From Dyadobacter sp. CY261 (GTDB taxonomy: Bacteria > Bacteroidota > Bacteroidia > Cytophagales > Spirosomataceae), in contig NZ_JAKCPW010000001.1 of NCBI RefSeq assembly GCF_021440085.1, positions 434,001-498,000 on the forward strand: a DNA stretch of 64,000 nt, given 5' to 3'. Made by a program: the position numbers and the translations under genes. This document shows positions 43,607 through 53,304 of this stretch, one piece after another. Under the pieces are notes generated by a model. The model did no database searches, was not told the DNA's origin, and worked only from the letters and a program-made list of their open reading frames with translations. The stretch's first letter is position 1; each line of letters begins with the position of its first letter.

Positions 43607-43614
43607 TACTTTTG
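43607..43614 (+). promoter_or_regulatory. Candidate Bacteroidota -7 promoter element
   Basis: TACTTTTG matches the Bacteroidota -7 consensus TANNTTTG and lies 44 bases before the dehydrogenase ATG. No convincing -33 TTTG is placed correctly, so support is partial. Confidence 0.35.
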
Positions 43615-43657
43615 CCGAACGGTTCAACCGGCAAGTTACAAAAAATCCCGTGCTACT

Positions 43658-44584
43658 ATGAAAATCCTGATCGCAGACTCCATGCATACCTCATTATTCG
43701 GGATGCTGGACGAGCAAAAATGGGACTATGATTACCATCCTGAATTCAAAAGAGAAGATATTAAAGATGCATTGCCTGCATACGATGGGCTGATTATCCG
43801 CAGTAAGACGTTCATCGATCGCGACATGCTCGAAAATGCTTCGAAATTGCGCTTCATCGCCCGTGCCGGAGCCGGACTCGACCTGATCGACCTGGATGTG
43901 GCGGAAGAGTTGAATATCGAGGTTTTCCACGCGGGTACCGGCAATCGTGATGCCGTTGCCGAACATGCATTAGGCATGTTATTAGCGCTTTTTAACAATA
44001 TCCTGCGTGCCGACCAGCAAGTCCGTAATGGAATCTGGGACCGCGAAGGCAATAGGGGGGTGGAGTTGATGGGTAAAACCGTCGGCCTGATCGGCTATGG
44101 GAACAACGGCTCGGCTACTGCAAAGCGTCTGAGCGGTTTTGGCTGCAAGGTGCTTGCGTATGACAAATACCGTAACAATTACGGCGATGTGTTCGCACAG
44201 GAGTCATCGATAGAAGAGATTATGCGTGAAGCCGATGTTCTGAGCCTCCACGTTCCGCTGACGGAGGTCACCCGCCATTGGGTGAATGAAGAATTAATTG
44301 AAGGTTTTGCCAAACCATTTTACCTGTTGAACTTATCCAGAGGCGAGGTGGTGAAATTAAAGGCGGTTACCGAGGCATTGGAAAGCGGCAAAATCAAAGG
44401 CGCCTGCCTGGATGTGTTGGAAAATGAAAAGATTGGAAAACTGACACCGGAACAGCAGCAGACTTTCGACTATTTGCGTGCTTCGGACCGCGTTGTGTTT
44501 ACCCCGCATATCGGCGGCTGGACACATGAAAGTTACGTCCGTATCAATGAAGTCTTGGTTGAACAAATACGGAACTGGCTATAA
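43658..44584 (+). CDS. D-isomer specific 2-hydroxyacid dehydrogenase
   Basis: A 308-residue NAD-dependent oxidoreductase of the phosphoglycerate dehydrogenase type without the ACT domain. ARAGAGLDLID, GLIGYGNNGSATAKRL (dinucleotide fold), LSLHVPLTEVTRHWV and the catalytic His in HIGGWTHES are visible. The ATG at 43658 fits the conserved N-terminus (MKILIADSMH); the frame upstream is open but looks like leader sequence. It lies next to pdxA, and in some bacteria erythronate-4-phosphate dehydrogenase feeds the same pathway, so a PLP role is possible but unproven. Confidence 0.9.
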   Translation: MKILIADSMHTSLFGMLDEQKWDYDYHPEFKREDIKDALPAYDGLIIRSKTFIDRDMLENASKLRFIARAGAGLDLIDLDVAEELNIEVFHAGTGNRDAVAEHALGMLLALFNNILRADQQVRNGIWDREGNRGVELMGKTVGLIGYGNNGSATAKRLSGFGCKVLAYDKYRNNYGDVFAQESSIEEIMREADVLSLHVPLTEVTRHWVNEELIEGFAKPFYLLNLSRGEVVKLKAVTEALESGKIKGACLDVLENEKIGKLTPEQQQTFDYLRASDRVVFTPHIGGWTHESYVRINEVLVEQIRNWL

Positions 44585-44591
44585 ACAAATA

Positions 44592-44609
44592 TGCCGACCA
44601 ATGGTCGGC
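44592..44609. terminator. Hairpin between convergent genes
   Basis: TGCCGACCAATGGTCGGCA forms a near-perfect stem (eight pairs, three-base loop) between the dehydrogenase and rplY stops. No long T run follows on either side. Its arm GCCGACC is a rotation of the heptamer repeated at 42328. Confidence 0.55.
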
Positions 44610-44644
44610 ACGTTTGCATCTATTAGCCATGAAAAATAAAATAC

Positions 44645-45211
44645 TTACTTGCCAAGTGTACCGCGAAGCGCACGTGGGATTTCAACAGATGCGATCGGAT
44701 TACTTGTCGCTGTTAATATAACAAAATTTTCAGCTTTCAGTGCACCAACTTTAACAGATTTTCCTAAATCCAGGTCTGTTACATCAACATCTACATAGTC
44801 AGGGATGTTCTCCGCAAGACCTTGTACGCGCAATTTACGCAATTTTTGGTTCATTTTACCACCTTTCATAACACCGGTGGATGTACCTGTCAATTTAACA
44901 GGAACTTCAACTTTAATTTCCTTTCCAGGAATAATTTGCAGAAAATCCGCGTGGATCAACGCATCGTTCACCGGATGGTATTGTGTTTCCTGAAGAATCG
45001 CATTGTACTCAGTACCTTCGATGTTCAGGGTAACGTTAAAAATATCTGGTGTGAAAAGCAATTCACGGAACAACATGGTTGGCGCATAAAAATGCACTTG
45101 CTCGTCGCCTCCGTACAGCACAGATGGAACATATCCTTGAGCGCGCAAGTTCTGTGATTCCACCTTGCCGAGATTCGCTCTTTTAAACCCTACAATCTCA
45201 ATACTTTTCAT
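44645..45211 (-). CDS. rplY: 50S ribosomal protein L25/general stress protein Ctc
   Basis: A 188-residue protein with the N-terminal L25 5S-rRNA-binding domain (about 1-95; KSIEIVGFKRANLGK, SVLYGG) and the C-terminal beta domain (TL5/CTC type) typical of long-form L25. It lies 36 bases downstream of prs on the same strand, a common bacterial pairing (prs-rplY). The usual following gene pth is not present here. Confidence 0.96.
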   Translation of the reverse strand: MKSIEIVGFKRANLGKVESQNLRAQGYVPSVLYGGDEQVHFYAPTMLFRELLFTPDIFNVTLNIEGTEYNAILQETQYHPVNDALIHADFLQIIPGKEIKVEVPVKLTGTSTGVMKGGKMNQKLRKLRVQGLAENIPDYVDVDVTDLDLGKSVKVGALKAENFVILTATSNPIASVEIPRALRGTLGK

Positions 45212-45247
45212 AAGAATTTTAATAAGAAAGTTAAATAAAAGAAAATT

Positions 45248-46192
45248 TTACTGATAATTTATAAACAATGAACTAATAGATTCGTGATCGCGGATCCTAC
45301 CTATTGCCTTTGCAAAAATTTCTGCAACCGACAGTACGCGGATTTTTTCATTCTGTTGCTTAAGAGGGATAGTATCTGTTACAATCAGCTCTTCCAGCAC
45401 TGAACTGGCAATATTTTCATGCGCCTTACCCGACATGATTGCATGCGTGCTGATCGCCCTTACGGACGTCGCGCCTTTTTCCATGATAATCTCGGCCGCT
45501 TTGCAAAGCGTTCCTCCAGTGTCGATCAAGTCATCTACGAGCACTACATCCATTCCCTCCACATCTCCGATCACCTGCATGCTCGCAATTTCGTTGGCGC
45601 GTTTCCGGTGCTTGTCACAAAGGATCATGTCCGCGTTCAGGAATTTGGCAAAATTCCGTGCCCGAGCGGCGCCGCCCACGTCAGGGGATGCGATCAGGAG
45701 ATTTTTAAGGTTCAGGGATTTAATATAAGGAACAAAAATCGATGTTCCTTCGAGGTGGTCCACAGGCAGATCCAGGAAACCCTGAATTTGGCCGGCGTGT
45801 AAATCTATGGTCATCACGCGGTCAACCCCCACGGCAGTCAGCAGGTTAGCAACAACTTTTGCAGCAATTGCCACACGTGGCTTATCTTTTCTATCTTGTC
45901 TGGCGTAGCCAAAATAGGGGATTACTACCGTAACATAATGTGCCGAGGCACGACGGGCCGCATCCACCATGAGCAGCAATTCCATCAGGTTATCGGCAGG
46001 AGGCATGGTAGATTGGATGAGAAAAACATCACAACCCCTGATCGACTCCTCGAAACTTGGGGACAATTCGCCATCGCTGAATTTGCGTAACGTGTAGCCT
46101 CCCAGCTCCTTACCATAATACCTGGCAATGTCTTTGGCCAAATATTCGGACTGACTCCCCGAAAATATTTTTACTGTATTGAATGAACCCAT
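45248..46192 (-). CDS. prs: Ribose-phosphate pyrophosphokinase
   Basis: A 314-residue enzyme making phosphoribosyl pyrophosphate from ribose 5-phosphate and ATP. The ATG at 46192 is used (a TTG lies two codons earlier). FSGSQSEYLAKDIA, YFGYARQDRKDKPRVAI (ATP loop), IDLHAGQIQGF and VDDLIDTGGT (PRPP loop) are all intact. It is co-directional with rplY. Confidence 0.97.
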   Translation of the reverse strand: MGSFNTVKIFSGSQSEYLAKDIARYYGKELGGYTLRKFSDGELSPSFEESIRGCDVFLIQSTMPPADNLMELLLMVDAARRASAHYVTVVIPYFGYARQDRKDKPRVAIAAKVVANLLTAVGVDRVMTIDLHAGQIQGFLDLPVDHLEGTSIFVPYIKSLNLKNLLIASPDVGGAARARNFAKFLNADMILCDKHRKRANEIASMQVIGDVEGMDVVLVDDLIDTGGTLCKAAEIIMEKGATSVRAISTHAIMSGKAHENIASSVLEELIVTDTIPLKQQNEKIRVLSVAEIFAKAIGRIRDHESISSLFINYQ

Positions 46193-46230
46193 GGCCAAAC
46201 TAAAATTTGCGCAAAATTAAGCAAAAGCAG

Positions 46231-46809
46231 TTAATTAAGATAGTATCTTTTTAAAAAAATATAATAAAGCTGCACAAAGCAATAGCCCGTGAGTAGCCCG
46301 ACGAGCGCGCCCACGAGAATGTCGAGCGGGAAATGCACGCCTACATATATGCGGCTATATGCATAAATTGAGGCCCAGAGATACAGCAACCACATATTTC
46401 GCACTTTCACGTGAAGCAAGCCGAACCAGCTAATCGCCAACGCGAAGCTTGTCGACGCGTGTGAAGAAGCAAAGCCATACATCCCGCCGCAATCCGTAAC
46501 GCTATGCATTAACCCTTGCAGCGACGGATCATGGCATGGTCTCAGTCTCAGAAAGTAGGGCTTCATGAACCCGGATGTGATTTTGTCGGCTACTGCAACG
46601 GCCAGTACCACCGCGACTATTATGAATGCGCCCTTTTTCCAACCTTCCGCCCTTATCGTCAATGTGATTAGCAGAATATAGAGCGGGACCCAGGTAAATT
46701 TATAGGTAATCCAGTACATCACCGTGTCGAGCCAGGGCGTATGTAGCCCATTGAGCCATAAAAATAGCTCGTGGTCGGTTCGGGTCAGCGTTTCTACCGC
46801 CTCTGTCAT
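46231..46809 (-). CDS. PAP2 family membrane phosphatase
   Basis: A 192-residue protein with about five membrane helices and the acid phosphatase motifs KPYFLRLRP (P1, about 112), ASSHAST (P2, about 133) and SRIYVGVHFPLDI (P3, about 172). Probably hydrolyses undecaprenyl pyrophosphate or phosphatidic acid. Its ATG overlaps the trpS stop (ATGA), so it is translated with trpS. Confidence 0.93.
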   Translation of the reverse strand: MTEAVETLTRTDHELFLWLNGLHTPWLDTVMYWITYKFTWVPLYILLITLTIRAEGWKKGAFIIVAVVLAVAVADKITSGFMKPYFLRLRPCHDPSLQGLMHSVTDCGGMYGFASSHASTSFALAISWFGLLHVKVRNMWLLYLWASIYAYSRIYVGVHFPLDILVGALVGLLTGYCFVQLYYIFLKRYYLN

Positions 46810-47783
46810 GAACTGAAACCGAGTACTTTCCTAACCTTGCCGATCGTATCCTGCGCGATTTCGCGTGCTTTGGCCTCACCTTCCACCAGAATGCCTTCCA
46901 GCTCTTCCGCATTTTCCATATAATAATTGAAAATGCGCCTTGGCTCAGCGAATACCTCAATAAAACATTCAAAAAGTGCCTGTTTGGCATGGCCGTAGCC
47001 GTAACCGCCATTCAGGTAATTCTGCCTCATCGTTTCGACCTCTGATTCCTTAGCCACCAGGCTGTAAAGCTGGAACGTAATGTCGGCATCCGGGTCTTTG
47101 GGTTCTTCCAGTTGCTTCGAATCGGAAAGGATCTTTTTGGTGATCTTTTTCAGCTCGTTTTCAGGGAGGAAAATGTCGATATAATTATGGTATGACTTGC
47201 TCATTTTCTGTCCGTCGAGCCCCGGAATCGTCATGATACGCTCGTCGATCTGCGGTTCGGGCAATACCAGAATCTCCTCGCCGGCCATGATGTTGAACCG
47301 GTTCGCAATGTCCTTAGACATTTCCAAATGCTGTTTCTGGTCTTTACCCACCGGAATAATGTTGGCATTATAAAGCAGAATGTCAGCCGCTTGTAAAACG
47401 GGATATGTAAAAAGCCCCGCGTTCACATCGGCCAGTTTCTCCGATTTGTCTTTAAATGAAGTCGCATTTGCCAGCATGGGGAACGGCGTGAAGCAATTCA
47501 GGTACCAGCCAAGCTCGGTATGCTCCTGCACGCGTGATTGGCGCCAGAATACATTTTTTTTGTAGTCGAATCCGAATGCGAGCCAGGTCGCTGCGATGGC
47601 GCGGACATATTCGCCACGTTCAACGCCATTTTTCAGGGTCGTAAGCGAATGGAGGTCGGCGATGAAAAAAAAAGATTCGTTCTGCGGGTTTTTAGAGAGT
47701 TCGATCGCAGGTTTGATGGCTCCCAGGATGTTACCCAGGTGTGGTCGCCCGCTGCTTTGAATGCCTGTTAGGATTCTGGCCAT
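46806..47783 (-). CDS. trpS: Tryptophanyl-tRNA synthetase
   Basis: A 325-residue class I synthetase. GIQSSGRPHLGNILGA (HIGH-type motif, about 6) and DGQKMSKS (KMSKS, about 195) are intact, with GKDQKQHLEM between them. Length fits bacterial TrpS. It lies 17 bases downstream of the broken toxin gene and upstream of a coupled PAP2 gene. Confidence 0.97.
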   Translation of the reverse strand: MARILTGIQSSGRPHLGNILGAIKPAIELSKNPQNESFFFIADLHSLTTLKNGVERGEYVRAIAATWLAFGFDYKKNVFWRQSRVQEHTELGWYLNCFTPFPMLANATSFKDKSEKLADVNAGLFTYPVLQAADILLYNANIIPVGKDQKQHLEMSKDIANRFNIMAGEEILVLPEPQIDERIMTIPGLDGQKMSKSYHNYIDIFLPENELKKITKKILSDSKQLEEPKDPDADITFQLYSLVAKESEVETMRQNYLNGGYGYGHAKQALFECFIEVFAEPRRIFNYYMENAEELEGILVEGEAKAREIAQDTIGKVRKVLGFSS

Positions 47784-47799
47784 TTATTGTTTTTAATAC

Positions 47800-48093
47800 T
47801 TAGTTGCCTGGTTTGGTTTCGCGGCGATTGTCCCAGAAGTAGAGCAAAACGATATGGTCTTCATTTACTTCATAAAACAACGAGCATTGCTTGGTGACAA
47901 ACCCCTTTCGCACTTCCGGCTTCGATGGGGAAGCTTCGTACATTAAGGGAAACGCCGCTATCTGTTTCAGAACATCCTTGGTGATTCAGATGAATTTACT
48001 GATCTCTTTTTCTGTCCAATTCAATTCTAAGTGTGTGATAATGTCAGCAAAGGTGTTTTCTGCTTCGGCCGACCAGAGAATAGGTAAGCTCAT
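47800..48093 (-). pseudogene. RelE/ParE-family toxin gene with in-frame stop codon
   Basis: From the ATG at 48093 the frame reads MSLPILWSAEAENTFADI, then a LELNWTEKEISKF segment, and meets TGA at 47986-47988 (codon 36). After it the same frame continues for 61 codons to TAA at 47800 with typical RelE/ParE residues (FPLMYEASPSKPEVRKGFV, LLYFWDNRRE). Removing one substitution would restore a 97-residue toxin. The start overlaps the antitoxin stop (ATGA), as in intact pairs. A sequencing error or reinitiation cannot be excluded. Confidence 0.85.
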
Positions 48094-48320
48094 AGATACT
48101 TGCTATACTTTTCCATTACTTCGTCGTGAGATTTGGTCTGGCCTGTCATCGCCTGTTTTTGACCGCGTTCAATGCCATCCTTCACGTGACCGGGTAACTC
48201 GTCCCAGAAATCAGTCTGTTCCAGCTGTTCCAGTTTTCTTTGAATATCCTCCCACTCCTTCATGGAGATATAAACACCAGTCCTTTCTCCTTCTTCATTC
48301 GACAAATACTGAACATTCAT
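48090..48320 (-). CDS. Type II antitoxin
   Basis: A 76-residue small acidic protein from ATG 48320 (a TTG lies three codons upstream). The first half is a strand-helix segment (MNVQYLSNEEGERTGVYIS) and the rest is a charged helix, like antitoxins paired with RelE/ParE toxins in Bacteroidota. It overlaps the toxin start by four bases. With the toxin frame broken, it may be a relic without selection or an orphan antitoxin. Confidence 0.8.
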   Translation of the reverse strand: MNVQYLSNEEGERTGVYISMKEWEDIQRKLEQLEQTDFWDELPGHVKDGIERGQKQAMTGQTKSHDEVMEKYSKYL

Positions 48321-48403
48321 AGCTTTCAACAGTTTAGCGTTTTCAGGTAAACATTAGCCTTTTCTTAATCCCAAAATTCGGTAAATTGAATCAGAAAACG
48401 TAG

Positions 48404-48411
48404 TAAATTTG
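48404..48411 (+). promoter_or_regulatory. Candidate Bacteroidota -7 promoter element
   Basis: TAAATTTG matches TANNTTTG and lies 26 bases before the DUF2461 ATG. A TTG 15 bases upstream is closer than the usual -33 spacing, so this is tentative. Confidence 0.3.
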
Positions 48412-48436
48412 AATTTTATACCTTCACCAACGCGAC

Positions 48437-49108
48437 ATGGATTCTAAAACGCTGCACTTTCTCAGTCAATTAGCCGAAAACAATAACAGGGAGTGGTTTC
48501 AGGAAAATAAGAAACTTTTTGAAGCCGCGAAGGCGGATATGGAAAAGCTGGTCGGCTACCTGATCGAAGAAGTGGGTAAGTTTGAGGACCTCGGGAATGT
48601 GCAAGTAAAGGATTGTATGCTGCGCATTTACCGCGACGTCCGTTTTTCGAAAAACAAAGCTCCTTACAAAACTAATCTGGCAGCCGGCATCGGTCCGGGC
48701 GGTAAAAGCTCGGGCAAGATCGATTACTACCTGCAAGTCCAGCCCGGTGACCAGACCTTCCTCGGAGGTGGCATGTGGGAAGTAACCACGGAGCAACTGG
48801 CGCGCTTTCGTCAGGAGATCGATTATAATGCGAATGAGCTGAAAACAATTATTAATGAAGAAGAATTTCACAGTTATTTCCCTGAAATACATGGCGAGAC
48901 TTTAAAGACGACCCCGAAAGGTTATGCGAAGGATCACCCGGAAATTGATCTGCTGAAACGTAAACAGCTATTTTTTATGCACCGATACACCGATAAAGAG
49001 GTGGCTTCCAAAGACTTCGGTAGCTTGGTTTTGAAAGGCATTCAATTGCTGAAACCCTTTACCGATTATATGAATTATGTATTGTACGAAGAAGCGGAGG
49101 AAATGTAA
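48437..49108 (+). CDS. DUF2461 family protein
   Basis: A 223-residue protein with the family markers FLSQLAENNNREWFQENK at the N-terminus, RIYRDVRFSKNKAPYKTN (about 62) and GGGMWEVT. Function is not established. It precedes dnaE on the same strand by 57 bases. Confidence 0.92.
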   Translation: MDSKTLHFLSQLAENNNREWFQENKKLFEAAKADMEKLVGYLIEEVGKFEDLGNVQVKDCMLRIYRDVRFSKNKAPYKTNLAAGIGPGGKSSGKIDYYLQVQPGDQTFLGGGMWEVTTEQLARFRQEIDYNANELKTIINEEEFHSYFPEIHGETLKTTPKGYAKDHPEIDLLKRKQLFFMHRYTDKEVASKDFGSLVLKGIQLLKPFTDYMNYVLYEEAEEM

Positions 49109-49165
49109 TCCGTAAAGCTAATTCGAGATTGAGCTGCCTGCAATACCCATTACAACCCTATTAAT

Positions 49166-52100
49166 ATGCAATTTTCCCATTTGCACTGTCACACCCAATT
49201 TTCGCTGCTCGACGGTGCTGCCGATATTAAAAAGCTTTTCAAAAAGGCTAAGGAGGACAATATGCCTGCCGTTGCCATCACCGACCATGGTAACATGTTC
49301 GGGGTGTTCGAGTTTGTGGCCGAGGGGAACAAGCAGGGCATTAAGCCGATCGTCGGTTGCGAATTTTATGTGGTGGAAGACCGGCACGTGCGGCAGTTTA
49401 CCAAGGACAAAAAGGACGTTCGTCACCATCAATTGTTATTGGCCAAAGATGAAATTGGTTACAAAAACCTGGTGAAGATGTGCTCGCTGGGCTTTATGGA
49501 GGGGATGTATGGTAAATATCCACGGATCGATAAGGAACTGATCGTGAAATATCACCGCGGGCTGATTGCGACAACTTGTTGCATCGGTGCCATTATCCCG
49601 AAAACCATTATCCGCCAGGGAGAGGAAGCGGCTGAACGCGAGTTTCGCTGGTGGCTCGATTTGTTTGGCGACGACTTTTATGTGGAATTACAGCGTCACG
49701 ACATCCGCGATCAATATATTGTGAATGAGGTGCTTCTGAAGTTTGCCAAAAAGTATAATGTAAAAGTTATCTGCTCCAACGACTCACATTATGTAGACCG
49801 CGACGATTGGAATGCGCACGATATCTTGCTGTGTATCAATACCGGAGATAAGCAGAGCACGCCATCGGCCAAGGATTTCGATGACGAAAAGGGTATTCCG
49901 AAAGGCTCGCGCTTTGCATTCTATAACGACCAGTTTTATTTCAAAAAAACCAGCGAAATGCTGCAACTGTTCAACGACTTGCCCGAGTCGCTGGACAATA
50001 CGAATGAGATTGTAGATAAGATTAAAACGCTCGATCTCCGGAAAGATATTTTACTCCCCAACTTCCCGATCCCCGACGAGTTCAAGACCCATACATTGTC
50101 GGAAATGGTGGGAAAGAAGGAGCTCACCGCCGACGTTTTGAACCAATGGGAGTACCTGCGGCATCTTACATTCGCAGGGGCAAGAAAGAAATACAACGCT
50201 GTAACACCCGAAATCGAGGAGCGTCTCAACTTCGAGCTGCAGACGATCAGGAACATGGGTTTTCCAGGGTACTTCCTTATTGTGGCAGACTTTATTGAAG
50301 CAGGGCGTAATATGGGTGTGTTTATTGGCCCTGGCCGTGGCTCTGCGGCAGGTTCGGCGGTGGCATATGCCATTGGTATCACAAATATTGACCCTATCAA
50401 GTACGATCTTCTTTTTGAGCGTTTCCTCAATCCTGACCGTATTTCCATGCCCGATATCGATACCGATTTTGACGACGACGGTCGCCAGAAGGTGATCGAT
50501 TATGTGGTAAAAAAATATGGGTACAATCAGGTTGCACAGATTGTAACTTATGGTACAATGGCCGCAAAATCGGCAATTAAAGATGTTTCGCGCGTAATGG
50601 ACCTGCCATTGCAGGATGCGAACATGCTGGCGAAGCTCGTTCCGGATAAGCCGACTTATAACATGACGCTGAACCGGATCTTCACAGCACCGCTCGAAGG
50701 AGAAGGTAGCCTTATGAAAAAGGAAGGCATCTCGCCCGATGAACTGGAAAATGTGAAGCGAATGCGGGCCATTGCACAGGGGAACGATTTGCAGGCCAGC
50801 GTTCTGCAAGAAGCCCGCAGGCTCGAAGGAACGGTGCGAAATACAGGTATCCATGCAGCTGGTATCATTATCGCGCCAAGCGATCTGACCGAAATCATCC
50901 CGGTAAGTACTTCTAAAGATTCCGACTTTCTGATTACCCAATACCAGGGAAAGATTATCGAGGACGCGGGGGTTATCAAGATGGACTTTCTGGGGCTTCG
51001 AAACCTTTCCATTATCAAGGAAGCGCTGCGGATGATTAAGAACAATTATGGGGTAGAAATTGTCATCGACGATGTTCCGCTGGACGATCCGAAAGTTTTT
51101 GAACTTTTCCAGAGAGGCGATACCAACGCGATATTCCAGTTCGAATCCGACGGGATGAAGAAGTACATGCGCGACCTCATCCCTGACCGTTTCGAGCACC
51201 TTATCGCTATGAACGCATTATACCGCCCCGGTCCGATCGCTTACATTCCGAACTTTATCCGCCGGAAGAATGGGCAGGAAGAAGTGACTTACGATTTGCC
51301 CGAGTTGGAAGAGTATCTGGCCGATACTTATGGTATTACAGTTTACCAGGAGCAGGTGATGCTTTTGTCGCAAAAGCTGGCGGGTTTTACAAAAGGTCAG
51401 GCGGATACGTTGCGTAAGGCGATGGGTAAGAAGCAGATCGAGACGCTGAACAAGCTCAAAGGCGATTTCATGAAAGGTGGCACCGACAAGGGGCTGGATG
51501 CTAAAAAGCTGGAAAAGATCTGGACGGACTGGGAGGCATTTGCATCCTACGCATTTAACAAATCCCACTCGACGTGCTACGCATTTGTTGCGTATCAGAC
51601 AGCATATTTAAAAGCGCATTACCAATCGGAATACATGGCGTCGGTTTTGACCAGCTCTCTGGGTAGTATCGACAAGATCACATTCTTCATGGAAGAATGT
51701 AAGAACTTGGGTATCACCGTTCTGGGGCCGGATATTAATGAATCGGAGCGGCAGTTTGGTGTGAACAAGAAGAAGGAGATCCGTTTCGGGCTGGCTGGTG
51801 TAAAGGGAAGCGGTGATGCGGCTGTCGAATCGATCATCGAAGAGCGGACTAATAATGGCCCATTTAAGGATGTGTTCGATTTTATGACACGTGTCAACCT
51901 TCGTACTGTTAATAAAAAGACATTGGAAAGCCTCGCATATGCTGGTGCATTCGACTGTTTTACAGACTACCACCGTGCACAATACTTTGCGGTAGAGCAG
52001 GGGGAAACCGGCACGTTTATCGAGAAATTGATCCGCTATGCGAACAATTATCATGCGGAAAAATCATCAGCCCAGGCATCACTGTTCGGTATGCTTGGCG

Positions 52101-52816
52101 ATAGCGGCTCTACGTTGGCCAAGCCGAAACCAGCGGAAGTTGGTGAATGGGACGATCTTGCCAAACTGCGTTACGAACAGGAAGTTGTAGGTTTCTACAT
52201 TTCCGGCCATCCGCTCGATACTTTCCGCACAGAATTGGATAATTTCTGTAACTGTACGGTCGACAAAGTGATGGAAATCCAGGAAGGTGAGCGCGCGCCG
52301 AAATATTATGGTAAGGAAATCAACATCGCTGGTATCGTCACGAGCGCGCAGGAGAGGATGTCCAAAAATGGTAGCCTGTTCATGATCTTTAAAATTGAAG
52401 ATTATCAGGGCACGATGGAAATGTTGATCGGAGGGGAGGACTACATCCGCTTTAAAAACTATTTACAAGTCGGCCAGTTTTTGTATATCAAAGGCAAAGT
52501 CCAGAACCGCTGGAAGCAGGAAGACCAGTTCGAGTTCAAGATCTCTCAAATCCAGTTACTGCCCGAGATCATGGATAAAATGTGCAAGAAAATTAAGATT
52601 AACCTCACGCTGGATCAGATAGACGCGCAGTTCATTCAGGTACTTAATGATACGTTCGGAAGCTACCCCGGCGGATGCCAGGTAAGCATGACAGTTAAGG
52701 ACCCTGAGACGCATCTGGAAGTGGAAATGTTGTCACGTGGTTACCGCGTATCGCCTAGTAATGAGCTCTTTAAAGTGCTGCGAGGTTCCTTAGGCGTGAA
52801 ATTCTTTTTAAACTGA
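49166..52816 (+). CDS. dnaE: DNA polymerase III alpha subunit
   Basis: A 1216-residue replicative polymerase. A PHP domain (HLHCHTQFSLLDG, ITDHGNMFG), the catalytic palm with PDIDTDFDDDGR (about 429), GPGRGSAAGSAV, the fingers/beta-clamp region, and a C-terminal OB fold (INIAGIVTSAQERMSKNG) are recognisable. Length and layout match Bacteroidota DnaE. It is followed by trxA. Confidence 0.97.
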   Translation: MQFSHLHCHTQFSLLDGAADIKKLFKKAKEDNMPAVAITDHGNMFGVFEFVAEGNKQGIKPIVGCEFYVVEDRHVRQFTKDKKDVRHHQLLLAKDEIGYKNLVKMCSLGFMEGMYGKYPRIDKELIVKYHRGLIATTCCIGAIIPKTIIRQGEEAAEREFRWWLDLFGDDFYVELQRHDIRDQYIVNEVLLKFAKKYNVKVICSNDSHYVDRDDWNAHDILLCINTGDKQSTPSAKDFDDEKGIPKGSRFAFYNDQFYFKKTSEMLQLFNDLPESLDNTNEIVDKIKTLDLRKDILLPNFPIPDEFKTHTLSEMVGKKELTADVLNQWEYLRHLTFAGARKKYNAVTPEIEERLNFELQTIRNMGFPGYFLIVADFIEAGRNMGVFIGPGRGSAAGSAVAYAIGITNIDPIKYDLLFERFLNPDRISMPDIDTDFDDDGRQKVIDYVVKKYGYNQVAQIVTYGTMAAKSAIKDVSRVMDLPLQDANMLAKLVPDKPTYNMTLNRIFTAPLEGEGSLMKKEGISPDELENVKRMRAIAQGNDLQASVLQEARRLEGTVRNTGIHAAGIIIAPSDLTEIIPVSTSKDSDFLITQYQGKIIEDAGVIKMDFLGLRNLSIIKEALRMIKNNYGVEIVIDDVPLDDPKVFELFQRGDTNAIFQFESDGMKKYMRDLIPDRFEHLIAMNALYRPGPIAYIPNFIRRKNGQEEVTYDLPELEEYLADTYGITVYQEQVMLLSQKLAGFTKGQADTLRKAMGKKQIETLNKLKGDFMKGGTDKGLDAKKLEKIWTDWEAFASYAFNKSHSTCYAFVAYQTAYLKAHYQSEYMASVLTSSLGSIDKITFFMEECKNLGITVLGPDINESERQFGVNKKKEIRFGLAGVKGSGDAAVESIIEERTNNGPFKDVFDFMTRVNLRTVNKKTLESLAYAGAFDCFTDYHRAQYFAVEQGETGTFIEKLIRYANNYHAEKSSAQASLFGMLGDSGSTLAKPKPAEVGEWDDLAKLRYEQEVVGFYISGHPLDTFRTELDNFCNCTVDKVMEIQEGERAPKYYGKEINIAGIVTSAQERMSKNGSLFMIFKIEDYQGTMEMLIGGEDYIRFKNYLQVGQFLYIKGKVQNRWKQEDQFEFKISQIQLLPEIMDKMCKKIKINLTLDQIDAQFIQVLNDTFGSYPGGCQVSMTVKDPETHLEVEMLSRGYRVSPSNELFKVLRGSLGVKFFLN

Positions 52817-52901
52817 TTTGTATTGATCTGAATGAGGAACTTTTAGATATTAATAATCCTTATTAAGCCAGATTGATAAATAACATTTAGACACTTAAAA
52901 C

Positions 52902-53234
52902 ATGGGAAAAGCACTTGAAATTACCGATAGCACCTTCGAAGATCTGATCAAAGGTGATAAACCTGTACTTGTTGACTTCTGGGCAGAATGGTGTGGGCCT
53001 TGTAAGATGATCGGTCCGGTTGTCGAGCAGCTTGCAGGAGAGTATGACGGCAAGGCAGTTATCGGTAAAATGGATGTGGATATGAATTCTTCGGTACCTG
53101 CAAAATTCGGTATCCGTAGTATCCCTACGCTGATGATTTTCAAAGGCGGCCAACTGGTAGATAAAGTAGTGGGCGTTGTTCCCAAAACAACCCTGGAAGA
53201 TAAATTGAATGCCCAGATCGAAGCGACCGTTTGA
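52902..53234 (+). CDS. trxA: Thioredoxin
   Basis: A 110-residue thioredoxin with the active site WAEWCGPCK and cis-Pro loop IRSIPTLMIFKGG. It lies 85 bases after dnaE and has its own terminator, so it is probably transcribed separately as well. Confidence 0.97.
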   Translation: MGKALEITDSTFEDLIKGDKPVLVDFWAEWCGPCKMIGPVVEQLAGEYDGKAVIGKMDVDMNSSVPAKFGIRSIPTLMIFKGGQLVDKVVGVVPKTTLEDKLNAQIEATV

Positions 53235-53260
53235 TAATTGCTGATTTGTGAAAGACTTAT

Positions 53261-53285
53261 AAGCCCCGGTTTCGGGGCTTTTTTG
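53261..53285 (+). terminator. Rho-independent terminator of trxA
   Basis: AAGCCCCG (53261-53268) pairs with CGGGGCTT (53273-53280), four-base loop, followed by TTTTT. Located 26 bases after the trxA stop. Confidence 0.9.
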
Positions 53286-53304
53286 TTTGTATACTGTTTT
53301 GTTA

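Noticed and set aside
47891..48322. Plus-strand frame opposite the toxin-antitoxin pair
   Set aside because: The minus strand gives overlapping antitoxin and toxin frames with family residues, so the plus frame is a shadow.
50051..51199. Minus-strand frame of 382 codons opposite dnaE
   Set aside because: It overlaps the polymerase catalytic region, which is certain; the antisense product has no motif.
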